Shown here: one piece after another, positions 1-6,064 of the stretch
Position numbering within the stretch: the stretch's first letter is position 1
Layout: each line of letters opens with the position of its first letter
Source of the DNA: UBA7445 sp042096455
Lineage (GTDB): Bacteria > Verrucomicrobiota > Verrucomicrobiia > Opitutales > Coraliomargaritaceae
Assembly: GCA_042096455.1 (NCBI GenBank)
Contig: JBELLU010000037.1
Location: 1 to 17,062 of the forward strand
Direction: 5' to 3'
Length of the DNA stretch: 17,062 nucleotides
Translations under genes and position numbers: made by a program
The notes under the pieces: generated by a model
What the model was told of the DNA's origin: nothing
The model's input: the letters and a program-made list of their open reading frames with translations, nothing else
Database searches by the model: none

Positions 1-570
1 AAAGAAACCAAAATGATAGATGAACGCATGAATTTTGCCTTAAAGAGCCTTCAGGAAGGCGTAAACTTCAGTGAGCTGTGTGCGGAATACGGGATCAGTC
101 GCAAGACTGGCTACAAATGGCGCGAACGCTACCAGAGGGAGGGTGCGGTAGGGCTGCATGACCTGAGTCGCAAACCTGCGCACAGCCCGAACCAGTTATC
201 TGAGGCGATTCTATGCCAGATAGTAAAGCTTCACGGCAGGCACCCGAAATGGGGTCCAAAGAAGATCCGGGCGCTATTGCTCAAGGATGTCGCTTTTACC
301 GCGGAGGCACCCTCGGAGAGCAGCTTAAAGCGTGTTTTCAAACGCTGTGGCTGGACGCAAAGACGTATTCGTCGCAAACGCCAGGACGCGGGCCACATCC
401 GTTCAGGCACACATGCTCAGGGCACTCTGGCCGAACAGGCCGCAGCCCTGTAGCTTTGGAGGGAGACCTTCAACACGGTGCGCCCACATGAATCACTGGA
501 AATGAAAACGCCGGCAGAGGTTTATCGACCCAGCGAGCAAGGAGTGACCACCACCAAAAAAGCATCGTAA
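1..570 (+). pseudogene. IS481-family transposase, internally deleted and interrupted by a stop
   Basis: Bases 1-453 encode the N-terminal DNA-binding half of an IS481 transposase: a helix-turn-helix with the hallmark SRKTGYKWRERY, followed by a second winged-helix segment (WGPKKIRALL). The frame is already open at base 1, so the real start probably lies further upstream. After about residue 125 the protein jumps to the family's C-terminal end. Past an in-frame TAG at 451-453 the same frame continues as LWRETFNTVRPHESLEMK and then TPAEVYRPSEQ to a TAA at 568-570, which is the conserved IS481 C-terminus. The whole DDE catalytic core between these parts is missing. The simplest reading is an internal deletion that kept the frame plus a point mutation to amber. 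It should be non-functional. Confidence 0.85.
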
Positions 571-615
571 CCACCACCAAAAACAATACAACAATGTGTC
601 ACCGATAACTACCAG

Positions 616-660
616 AGTGTAACCTATGTCTTGAACCTAAAGTGTTACCTATGTCCTGAT
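616..660 (+). repeat. Paired 20-bp motif at the right end of the IS481 element
   Basis: AGTGTAACCTATGTCTTGAA (616-635) recurs as AGTGTTACCTATGTCCTGAT (641-660), matching at 17 of 20 positions with a 25-base offset. Such duplicated ACATAGGTAACA-type words (read on the minus strand) are typical of IS481-family termini as I remember them, where they would be transposase binding sites. The left-end partner is outside the window. Confidence 0.6.
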
Positions 661-680
661 CGCGCCGTGTCCATTCGTGG

Positions 681-763
681 TTCCAACTAACAACTAACAA
701 CATCCAACTAACAACGTTCAACTAACAACCCCCTCGAAGTTCGACGTTCGCGCGGCGCGCGCC
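681..763. repeat. Heptad-periodic intergenic array (left) with GC cap
   Basis: From 681 to 729 the sequence is seven consecutive 7-mers all ending in AAC: TTCCAAC, TAACAAC (four copies), ATCCAAC and GTTCAAC. After nine bases the orientation flips to GTTCGAC (739-745) and GTTCGCG (746-752), which are complements of the same word class. The array closes with a perfect GC palindrome, GGCGCGCGCC, at 754-763. The periodicity is exact and contains no credible gene. Arrays with the same words occur at 1854-1919 and, inverted, at 16860-16922. They resemble in principle the heptameric short tandem repeats (STRR) of cyanobacteria; the function is unknown. Confidence 0.8.
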
Positions 764-772
764 GCTTCCCGC

Positions 773-801
773 TTGACCACCCGCACCATGCTTCCAAGAA
801 T
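773..801 (+). promoter_or_regulatory. Possible sigma-70-type promoter of the surA-like gene
   Basis: TTGACC at 773-778 (five of six matches to TTGACA) is followed after exactly 17 bases by AAGAAT at 796-801 (four of six matches to TATAAT). It points into the surA-like gene starting at 844. This is a consensus match only, and promoter rules in this lineage may differ. Confidence 0.35.
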
Positions 802-843
802 CAAGCTTATTCAAATTTTCATCCAACGCCACGCGCGACCATC

Positions 844-1833
844 ATGATCCAACGCCTTCAACGCCTCGCCCTCGCCTGCTCCGCCCTCCTCTGCGCCGCC
901 GCCCTCCCCGCCCAGGAAGAGGACCGCTCTATCAGCCGACTCGGTAACAGCATCGCCGCCATCGCGGAAGGTCAAATCATCACCCTCGAGGAAGTCCGCG
1001 CCGAGCTCGAACCCATCATCCCACGCCTACGACTCGAATCCAAAACCCCCGAGGATTTCAACAAACGCCTCGGGCAAATGAGCCGGCAAATCCTTAAAAA
1101 CAAAATCGACCGCATCATCATCGTCAAAGCCGCTCAGGACAAAGGCCTCATGATCCCACAGTCCTATATCGACCAGGAATACAACGACGTCATCGCCAGT
1201 GACTTCGACGGCGACCGCGGCAAATTCATCCGTTACCTCAAGGCGCGCGGCGAGACCCCGCGCGATTACCGCAAAGAAATCTACGAACGCGTCGCGGTTA
1301 ACGTCATGCGACAACAAAACCGTAAATCCGAAACCGAAGTCAGCCCGGAACGTATTCAGGATTTCTACCTCGAAAACAAAATCCGTTTCTATCAGGAAGC
1401 CGCCATGCATCTGCGCCAGATCATCCTGACCCCCGCCGCCGGACAAGTCCCCGCTGACCTCGAAGCCACCACCACCGGGATCATGCAGGCGCTCGACTCC
1501 GGCAGTAACTTCGGCGACCTCGCCCGCCAATACAGCACCGACAACCGTTCCCGCAAGGGCGGCGACTGGGGCTGGATCAAAAAAGCCGACATCCGGCAAG
1601 AACTCAGCACCCCCGCCTTCGCCCTCGAACCCGGACAATACTCCCAACCCGTCACCCTCGGGCAAACCACTTTCATTCTCTACTGCGAAGCAAAACGCCC
1701 CGAGAGCATTCAACCCCTCAGTGAAGTCCGCGACATCATAGAAAACATCCTCTCCGGCGAAATCGCCCGCGAAAACCAGGAACGCTGGCTCGAAGACCTC
1801 CGCGAAAAAGCCTATATCAAATACTTTATCTAA
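844..1833 (+). CDS. surA: SurA-like periplasmic peptidyl-prolyl cis-trans isomerase / chaperone
   Basis: This is a 329-residue secreted protein. Residues 1-23 form a Sec signal peptide with a hydrophobic stretch (LALACSALLCAAALPAQ) and a likely cut after the final Ala-Gln region. Residues about 30-160 resemble the SurA N-terminal chaperone domain, with an IAAIAEGQIITLEEV start. Residues about 187-285 form one parvulin (PPIC) domain: HLRQIIL, then FGDLARQYSTD, then GGDWGWI, and PAFALEPGQYSQPV. E. coli SurA is longer, with two parvulin domains; only one is present here, as in many non-proteobacterial homologues. By family it should help outer-membrane and periplasmic proteins fold. The ATG at 844 is chosen because it precedes the signal peptide directly; no clear ribosome-binding site is visible. 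It appears to be monocistronic, with convergent menB downstream. Exact orthology to SurA rather than another PpiC/PrsA-like chaperone is not settled. Confidence 0.8.
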   Translation: MIQRLQRLALACSALLCAAALPAQEEDRSISRLGNSIAAIAEGQIITLEEVRAELEPIIPRLRLESKTPEDFNKRLGQMSRQILKNKIDRIIIVKAAQDKGLMIPQSYIDQEYNDVIASDFDGDRGKFIRYLKARGETPRDYRKEIYERVAVNVMRQQNRKSETEVSPERIQDFYLENKIRFYQEAAMHLRQIILTPAAGQVPADLEATTTGIMQALDSGSNFGDLARQYSTDNRSRKGGDWGWIKKADIRQELSTPAFALEPGQYSQPVTLGQTTFILYCEAKRPESIQPLSEVRDIIENILSGEIARENQERWLEDLREKAYIKYFI

Positions 1834-1853
1834 TCCCCCTCAGTCTTAATCTC

Positions 1854-1935
1854 TTCGAACGCTGAACATCCAACTTCGAACTTAAACCTTCCCACTTTCC
1901 CACCTTCATACTTTCCCACCTGCGCGCGGCGCGCC
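1854..1935. repeat. Heptad-periodic intergenic array (middle) with GC cap
   Basis: Four exact 7-mers run from 1854 to 1881: TTCGAAC, GCTGAAC, ATCCAAC, TTCGAAC. They are followed by TTAAACC and three copies of TTCCCAC in looser phase up to 1919. A GC-rich cap containing the palindrome GGCGCGCC (1928-1935) follows and overlaps the last base of menB. ATCCAAC is shared with the arrays at 681 and 16860. The array fills most of the gap between the convergent surA-like and menB genes. No hairpin with a T-run is visible, so it does not look like an intrinsic terminator. Confidence 0.7.
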
Positions 1936-2768
1936 TACGGCAACCAGGGGTAGTCTTTGAAATTGGGGGCGCGTTTTTCGTTCCAGGCTTTGCGGCCTTC
2001 CTCGCCTTCTCCGGTGAGGTAATATAGGAGGGTGGCGTTGCCGGCGAGTTCCTGGAGGCCCTGTTGTCCGTCGACATCGGCGTTGAAGGCGGATTTGAGG
2101 CAACGGATCGCGAGGGGGCTGTGCTGGAGGATTTCCTGTGCCCATTGCACGCCTTCTGCTTCGAGTTGATCATAGGGCACGACCTTGTTGACGAGTCCCA
2201 TTTCCTCGGCTTCGCGGGCGTCGTATTGACGGCATAAATACCAGATTTCGCGGGCTTTCTTTTGTCCGACGATGCGGGCGAGGTAGCTCGCGCCGAAACC
2301 GCCATCGAAGCTCCCGACCTTCGGGCCGGTCTGTCCGAAGATGGCGTTGTCGGCGGCGATGGTGAGGTCGCAGACCACGTGGAGGACGTGTCCTCCGCCG
2401 ATGGCGTAGCCGGCGACGAGGGCGATCACGACCTTGGGCATGGAGCGAATGAGTTTTTGGAGGTCGAGGACGTTGAGGCGGGGGACGCCGTCTTTGCCGA
2501 TGTAGCCACCTTTTTTCTCGCCGCGAATCTTTTGGTCGCCGCCGGAGCAGAAGGCGAATTTGCCGTCGGTTTGTGGGTTGAATCCTGTGAGGAGGACGAC
2601 CCCGACGGTGGGATCTTCGCGGGCGTCGGTGAATGCCTCGATCATTTCCGCGACGGTGTCGGGGGTAAAGGCGTTGCGGCGGTGGGGCCGGTTGATGGTG
2701 ACCTTGGCGATCCCAGCGGATTTTTCGTAAATGATTTCTTCGAAGTCGCGGACTTTTTCCCAGTTCAT
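1935..2768 (-). CDS. menB: 1,4-dihydroxy-2-naphthoyl-CoA synthase (menaquinone biosynthesis)
   Basis: MenB is a crotonase-fold enzyme that cyclises o-succinylbenzoyl-CoA to 1,4-dihydroxy-2-naphthoyl-CoA in the cytoplasm. The 277-residue length is normal for the family. Visible signatures are FCSGGDQ (residues 73-79), the oxyanion-hole stretch AGYAIGGGHVLH (119-130), FGQTGPKVGSFDGGFG (144-159) and AREIWYLCRQYDA. The C-terminal LQELAGNATLLYYLTGEG region is also typical. The QTG glycine is the feature linked with bicarbonate-dependent (type I) MenB. The gene lies 12 bases downstream of menD on the same strand, so the two are almost certainly co-transcribed and cover closely spaced steps of one pathway. 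The start is ATG at 2768. The family match is unambiguous. Confidence 0.96.
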   Translation of the reverse strand: MNWEKVRDFEEIIYEKSAGIAKVTINRPHRRNAFTPDTVAEMIEAFTDAREDPTVGVVLLTGFNPQTDGKFAFCSGGDQKIRGEKKGGYIGKDGVPRLNVLDLQKLIRSMPKVVIALVAGYAIGGGHVLHVVCDLTIAADNAIFGQTGPKVGSFDGGFGASYLARIVGQKKAREIWYLCRQYDAREAEEMGLVNKVVPYDQLEAEGVQWAQEILQHSPLAIRCLKSAFNADVDGQQGLQELAGNATLLYYLTGEGEEGRKAWNEKRAPNFKDYPWLP

Positions 2769-2780
2769 AATTGGAGGACG

Positions 2781-4529
2781 TTAATTAAAAATTAAGGCAA
2801 GGCAATCCCGGTCGGCTTGTCGGTTGGTCTTGATCTCGAGGAGTCGGATTCCCTTGGGGGCGTCGCGGAGGAAGTCTTCGAGGGTCGGCCAATTGAGGAT
2901 GTGGTGGTATTCAATACGGTGCGCCTCGCAGAGTTTGGGGAGGTCGATGCTTTGCGGGGTGGCGAAGTAGCGCTCGTAGACGGCGTCGTGTTCGGCGATG
3001 GGGAGGTGTTCAAAGACGCCGCCGCCGTAATTGTTAAGGAGGATGATGGTGAGGCTGCCCTGCATTTCGCGCGCGAGGAGGAGGGCGGCGTGGTCGTGGA
3101 GGAAGGCGAGGTCGCCGCAGAGTAGGACGGTGGGGGCGCGGCAATGCGCGATGCCCATGGCGGTGGCGAGGTTGCCGTCGATTCCGTTGACGCCCCGGTT
3201 CCCGAGGAGGGCTCCCCTGCCCCTGCCCGCCTGCCAGAACCATTCGGCGTAGCGAACGCTGAGGCTGTTGGCGAAAAAGACGGCGGTGCCGGGGGGCAGG
3301 CATTGGGAGAGCAACCAGGGGACTTTGCCGCCAAAGAGGGTACCGATGTCGCGGAGCTTTTCGTCGATATCGGAGGCGGCATCGGACTGGGCGCGCGCCC
3401 AGCGTTGTTGCCAATCGGGGTTTGCATCCTGGGTTTTGAGGATGTGCGCGAGGTTGAAGGCGTCGCCCTGCAGGACGGTGGCGATGCGATGGAGGGGGTC
3501 GGTGTTCACCGGGCGCCCGGGCAGGAGGAAGGTAGCGGCGTCGAGGCCCGCGAGCCAATTGCGGAGGACCTTGCTGGTGGGAAGGGTTCCGATTTGGAGG
3601 ATGGCGGTGGGGGCGAGTTTCGCGGCGCGTTTGGGGTCGCGCAGGATGGCGTGGTAATGGGTGACGAGTTCGCGCTCGTTGGATGTCTGGGTGCGGAGGG
3701 GGTTGAGGACGTCTGCGAGGACGGGCCAACCGAGGGCGCGGGCGATGGTTTTGAGGGCGTGGGTAAAGGAGGCGGATTTTTCGGGGCCGCCGGGGTTGAC
3801 GTCGCCCACGATGATGCAGCCGTTTTGATGACTGGCGAGGCGTTCGAGGGCGACCGAGTCGGGGCGACCATTGACCGGGACCGCCTCGGTGAGTCGGGTG
3901 AGGACGGTGGCGGCGTTTTCGAGGGCTTCGGCGCTGATGACGGGTTCTGCGTCCGGGAGGGGCGCGAGGGGTTCGCGGAAGGGGAAGTTGAGGTGGACGG
4001 GTCCGGGATTTTCCTGAAGGGCGCGGTCGAGGATATGGACAAGGGTTTGGCGGAGGTGTCGCAAGGCGGCGGGACTGGCGTCGGGCAGTGGGAGTTCCTC
4101 GAAGGCGCGGACTTGATTGCGGAAGTATTGGATTTGGTCGATGGTTTGGCCGGCGCCGCAATGGCGTTCATCGGGGGCGCGGTCGGCGGTGAGGATCAGG
4201 AGGGGGGTACCGCTTTGGTCGGCTTCCGCGACGGCGGGGGCGTAGTTTGCGATGGCGGAACCGGAGGTGCAAACAAGGGCGGGCGGGCGACCGGTGCGCT
4301 TGGCGATTCCGAGGGCGAAGAAGGCGGCGGAGCGTTCGTCGAGGACGGGGACGACCTTGAGTTTCGGGTTGCGGGCGGCGGCATAAACGAGGGGGGTGGA
4401 ACGCGACCCCGGGGAAATAATGATGGTCTCGACGCCGAGGCGGGCAAGGACTTCCATTGCAAGGGAGCCCCAGATCGCATTGGGGGTGCTGCGACTGAGC
4501 GCGTCAAATATCTGTGGGTTGTTTTGCAT
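2781..4529 (-). CDS. menD: 2-succinyl-5-enolpyruvyl-6-hydroxy-3-cyclohexene-1-carboxylate synthase
   Basis: MenD is a thiamine-diphosphate enzyme that adds a succinic semialdehyde unit derived from 2-oxoglutarate to isochorismate, the first committed step of menaquinone synthesis. The protein has 582 residues, normal for the family. The N-terminal pyrimidine-binding domain has ISPGSRSTPL (38-47) and VLDERSAAFFALGIAKR, in which Glu65 sits where the catalytic ThDP glutamate is expected. The C-terminal domain has GNRGVNGIDGNLATAMG and the ThDP/metal motif GDLAFLHD (about residue 470) leading to LLNNYGGGVF. The start is ATG at 4529, preceded by AAAGAG as a weak ribosome-binding site. menB follows after 12 bases. 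Other men genes are not in the window. Long open frames on the opposite strand here are shadows of its GC-rich codon use. Confidence 0.95.
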   Translation of the reverse strand: MQNNPQIFDALSRSTPNAIWGSLAMEVLARLGVETIIISPGSRSTPLVYAAARNPKLKVVPVLDERSAAFFALGIAKRTGRPPALVCTSGSAIANYAPAVAEADQSGTPLLILTADRAPDERHCGAGQTIDQIQYFRNQVRAFEELPLPDASPAALRHLRQTLVHILDRALQENPGPVHLNFPFREPLAPLPDAEPVISAEALENAATVLTRLTEAVPVNGRPDSVALERLASHQNGCIIVGDVNPGGPEKSASFTHALKTIARALGWPVLADVLNPLRTQTSNERELVTHYHAILRDPKRAAKLAPTAILQIGTLPTSKVLRNWLAGLDAATFLLPGRPVNTDPLHRIATVLQGDAFNLAHILKTQDANPDWQQRWARAQSDAASDIDEKLRDIGTLFGGKVPWLLSQCLPPGTAVFFANSLSVRYAEWFWQAGRGRGALLGNRGVNGIDGNLATAMGIAHCRAPTVLLCGDLAFLHDHAALLLAREMQGSLTIILLNNYGGGVFEHLPIAEHDAVYERYFATPQSIDLPKLCEAHRIEYHHILNWPTLEDFLRDAPKGIRLLEIKTNRQADRDCLALIFN

Positions 4530-4570
4530 TGAAGCTCTTTATACATATATGAGTCTGAGCACTCAGCAAC
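4530..4570. promoter_or_regulatory. AT-rich divergent control region between menD and gspG
   Basis: An AT-rich island (CTTTATACATATATGAG, 4537-4553) lies directly upstream of menD and about 110 bases upstream of gspG, in otherwise GC-rich DNA. TATA-like hexamers can be read on both strands, so it may hold promoters for both units. A 12-base palindrome, CTGAGCACTCAG, follows at 4555-4566 and could be an operator. No strong -35/-10 pair is present, so exact promoters are not called. Confidence 0.3.
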
Positions 4571-4584
4571 CCCGAAAGCATCTT

Positions 4585-4635
4585 TACGGCGGAGCGGGAT
4601 TTCCCGCTTGCACCCCCGCCCCGGTGGGACAGACT
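4585..4635. repeat. Small hairpin repeat of the GGAGFPAC type in the gspG leader
   Basis: AGCGGG (4593-4598) and CCCGCT (4603-4608) form a six-base-pair stem with an ATTT loop, followed by a C-rich and then G-rich stretch. Read in the frame that runs into gspG, the region spells GGAGFPAC. I recognise this word, from memory, in spurious ORFs produced by dispersed intergenic repeats of Verrucomicrobiota and Planctomycetota. It is therefore better seen as a repeat in the 5' leader than as an N-terminal extension of GspG. Confidence 0.5.
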
Positions 4636-4662
4636 CTACCTTTCACCTCAACCGTGCTTTTT

Positions 4663-5112
4663 ATGAATCGTATTTTGCTCCAATCCTCCAGTCGTCTCAA
4701 GCGCCGCAAAAGCGGTTTTAGTTTGATTGAAATTCTCATTGTGATCGCGTTGATCGCGGTGATTGCGACGCTGGCAATCGGGAACATCGGCAAGATCTTC
4801 GGCGGGCAACAGGAGAAGGTCGCAAGTATTTTCGTGAACCAGACCGTGAAGCTCGGCTTCACCGCTTACAAGATCGACGTGGGCAGTTACCCGAGCACCG
4901 AGGAAGGGATCGGCGCGCTCGCGAAGGCACCCGCCGGCAAGGAGACCCGTTGGAAGGGCCCCTACATTGAACAGCTCCCGGCGGATCCCTGGGGCAATGC
5001 CTATCAATATCGTTTCCCCGGCAGCAAGAATATCAACGGCTCAAGCGGTTACGATATTTGGTCGCTGGGTGAAGACGGCACGGAGAGCGCCGATGACATC
5101 GGCAATTGGTAA
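4663..5112 (+). CDS. gspG: Type II secretion major pseudopilin GspG
   Basis: GspG is the main subunit of the periplasmic pseudopilus that drives substrates through the secretin. The 149-residue product begins with a basic leader (18 residues ending KRRKSG) and the class III prepilin cleavage motif G|FSLIE, with the essential Glu at mature position 5, then a hydrophobic assembly helix to about residue 42. The globular part has the family's TEEGIGAL, PADPWGNAYQYRFPG and YDIWSLGEDGTE segments. The last two bear the conserved features around the GspG calcium site. The frame is open back to 4396, but ATG 4663 is chosen because it directly precedes a normal leader and the upstream part is intergenic repeat. 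No good ribosome-binding site is seen. It is the first gene of the T2SS run; the start of gspH overlaps its end. Confidence 0.95.
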   Translation: MNRILLQSSSRLKRRKSGFSLIEILIVIALIAVIATLAIGNIGKIFGGQQEKVASIFVNQTVKLGFTAYKIDVGSYPSTEEGIGALAKAPAGKETRWKGPYIEQLPADPWGNAYQYRFPGSKNINGSSGYDIWSLGEDGTESADDIGNW

Positions 5113-5620
5113 GCCCGCCGCGATGCGGCGCGGTGGTTTTAGCCTGATCGAGATCCTGCTGGTGCTCGCCCTCATGGCGATTGGCGGGACGGTCGTGATT
5201 CTCAATTTCACCGCCTACGCTGACCGCGGCGAACAAAATGACGCGGCGGAACTCCTCACGCAGGCGGTGCGGAAGGCGCGTTTTTACGCGGTGCAGGATC
5301 GCCGCGAGACGCGTCTGCGCTTTGACCCCGAGGGCGGGCGGCTCGTGGTGGAGCGCGAGACCGTGACCCTGCATGCCGAAACCCTGCGGCCGGAATTTCG
5401 CGGCAACGGCGGGGGTTCCGTGACTTTCCTGCAGGTGCCGAGCGCGGGGGGGTTGAGTCCGCCCCCACCGGTCACGGAGGCGCGGGAACCGCTCGCGGCG
5501 GTGCGTTTTTCGCCCGACGGGAGCTGCACCCCGTTTGTGGCGGAGATCAATACCGGCTATGGGACGCCGCAACGCGCCGCCTTCGACCCCTTCTCGAATT
5601 TACGAAAGGCGATGGAATGA
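5093..5620 (+). CDS. gspH: Minor pseudopilin GspH-like protein
   Basis: The product has 175 residues from the ATG at 5093. It shows a prepilin motif, RRGG|FSLIEILLVLALMAIGG, then a hydrophobic helix and a GspH/FimT-like body. The AAELLTQAVRKARFYAVQDRRETRLRF stretch is typical of that family. It should sit near the tip of the pseudopilus after processing by the prepilin peptidase. Two starts are possible. ATG 5093 overlaps gspG by 20 bases and has a GGAG sequence just upstream. ATG 5123, ten bases after the gspG stop, would give a short five-residue MRRGG leader like that of the next gene. I favour 5093 weakly. Assignment to GspH rather than another minor pilin rests on order and on the FimT-like body. 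Confidence 0.82.
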   Translation: MTSAIGKPAAMRRGGFSLIEILLVLALMAIGGTVVILNFTAYADRGEQNDAAELLTQAVRKARFYAVQDRRETRLRFDPEGGRLVVERETVTLHAETLRPEFRGNGGGSVTFLQVPSAGGLSPPPPVTEAREPLAAVRFSPDGSCTPFVAEINTGYGTPQRAAFDPFSNLRKAME

Positions 5621-6063
5621 AACGGCGGGGCTTCAGTTTGATTGAAGTGGTGGTGGCGGTGGCGCTCTTTGCGAGTGCGGCGGTGGTCCTGAGTTCGGCT
5701 TTTGTGAACGCCCTCCTCGCGCGCGACTTCGGGAAACGCAATGCCAGTTTCGCGGAGGATGTCCGGACAGTGCGCCTGCAGTTGCTCCTCGAGCCGAATC
5801 TCGAGAACGCGGAAGATGGCGGGCTTTACGAAACCTTTGGCTCCGGCGAGGCGGAATGGGAGGCGGTGATCGAACCGATGGAAGTGGTGGACCTGTTCTA
5901 CGTGCGCCTGCAGATCACCTTCAGCGAACCACCCGAGGGGGTGGATCCGCTTTACCTAGAGGAACTCTACCTCCTGCGCCCGACCTGGTCGATAAGCGAG
6001 GAACGCAGTGAACTCCTCGCGAATAAACGCGACGAACTCTTGGACGAAAGGGGCTTTGAATAA
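5617..6063 (+). CDS. gspI: Minor pseudopilin, GspI position
   Basis: This 148-residue protein has a five-residue leader and the cleavage site MKRRG|FSLIEVVVAVALFASAA, with Glu at mature position 5, followed by the hydrophobic helix. The rest is a small domain rich in Glu that I cannot assign by motif alone. Its ATG overlaps the gspH stop in an ATGA junction, which implies translational coupling. The GspI name follows from its place between GspH- and GspJ-like genes and its size close to GspI (about 120-150 residues). In known systems GspI, J and K form the pseudopilus tip complex. Confidence 0.75.
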   Translation: MKRRGFSLIEVVVAVALFASAAVVLSSAFVNALLARDFGKRNASFAEDVRTVRLQLLLEPNLENAEDGGLYETFGSGEAEWEAVIEPMEVVDLFYVRLQITFSEPPEGVDPLYLEELYLLRPTWSISEERSELLANKRDELLDERGFE

Positions 6064-6064
6064 A

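Larger units (their letters stand above)
1..660 (+). mobile_element. Degenerate IS481-family insertion sequence, right part
   Basis: The segment holds a broken IS481-type transposase reading frame followed by about 90 bases that end in two near-identical copies of an ACCTATGTC-containing motif. Paired motifs of this kind are, from memory, common at IS481-family ends. The left end lies outside the window: the reading frame is open from base 1 and encodes residues (KETK) that belong upstream of the first ATG. The right boundary is placed near 660 because the motif pair stops there and an unrelated repeat begins; no target-site duplication can be checked. The element cannot encode a working transposase. 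Confidence 0.65.

Noticed and set aside
681..763. CRISPR array
   Set aside because: The unit is 7 bases with no spacers; no cas genes are present.
1027..1713. 228-codon antisense frame inside the surA-like gene
   Set aside because: Shadow of the parvulin gene; repetitive Gly/Val/Asp-rich content without motifs.
3144..4532. 462-codon open frame on the plus strand opposite menD, and a 375-codon minus-strand frame at 3034-4161
   Set aside because: They are mirror frames of menD, produced by its GC-rich third positions. Composition is skewed (Gly/Glu/Asp-rich or Arg/Pro-rich), with no domain, while menD is unambiguous.
4396..4662. N-terminal extension of GspG back to 4396
   Set aside because: It overlaps the start of menD on the other strand and translates an intergenic repeat; a normal prepilin leader starts at 4663.
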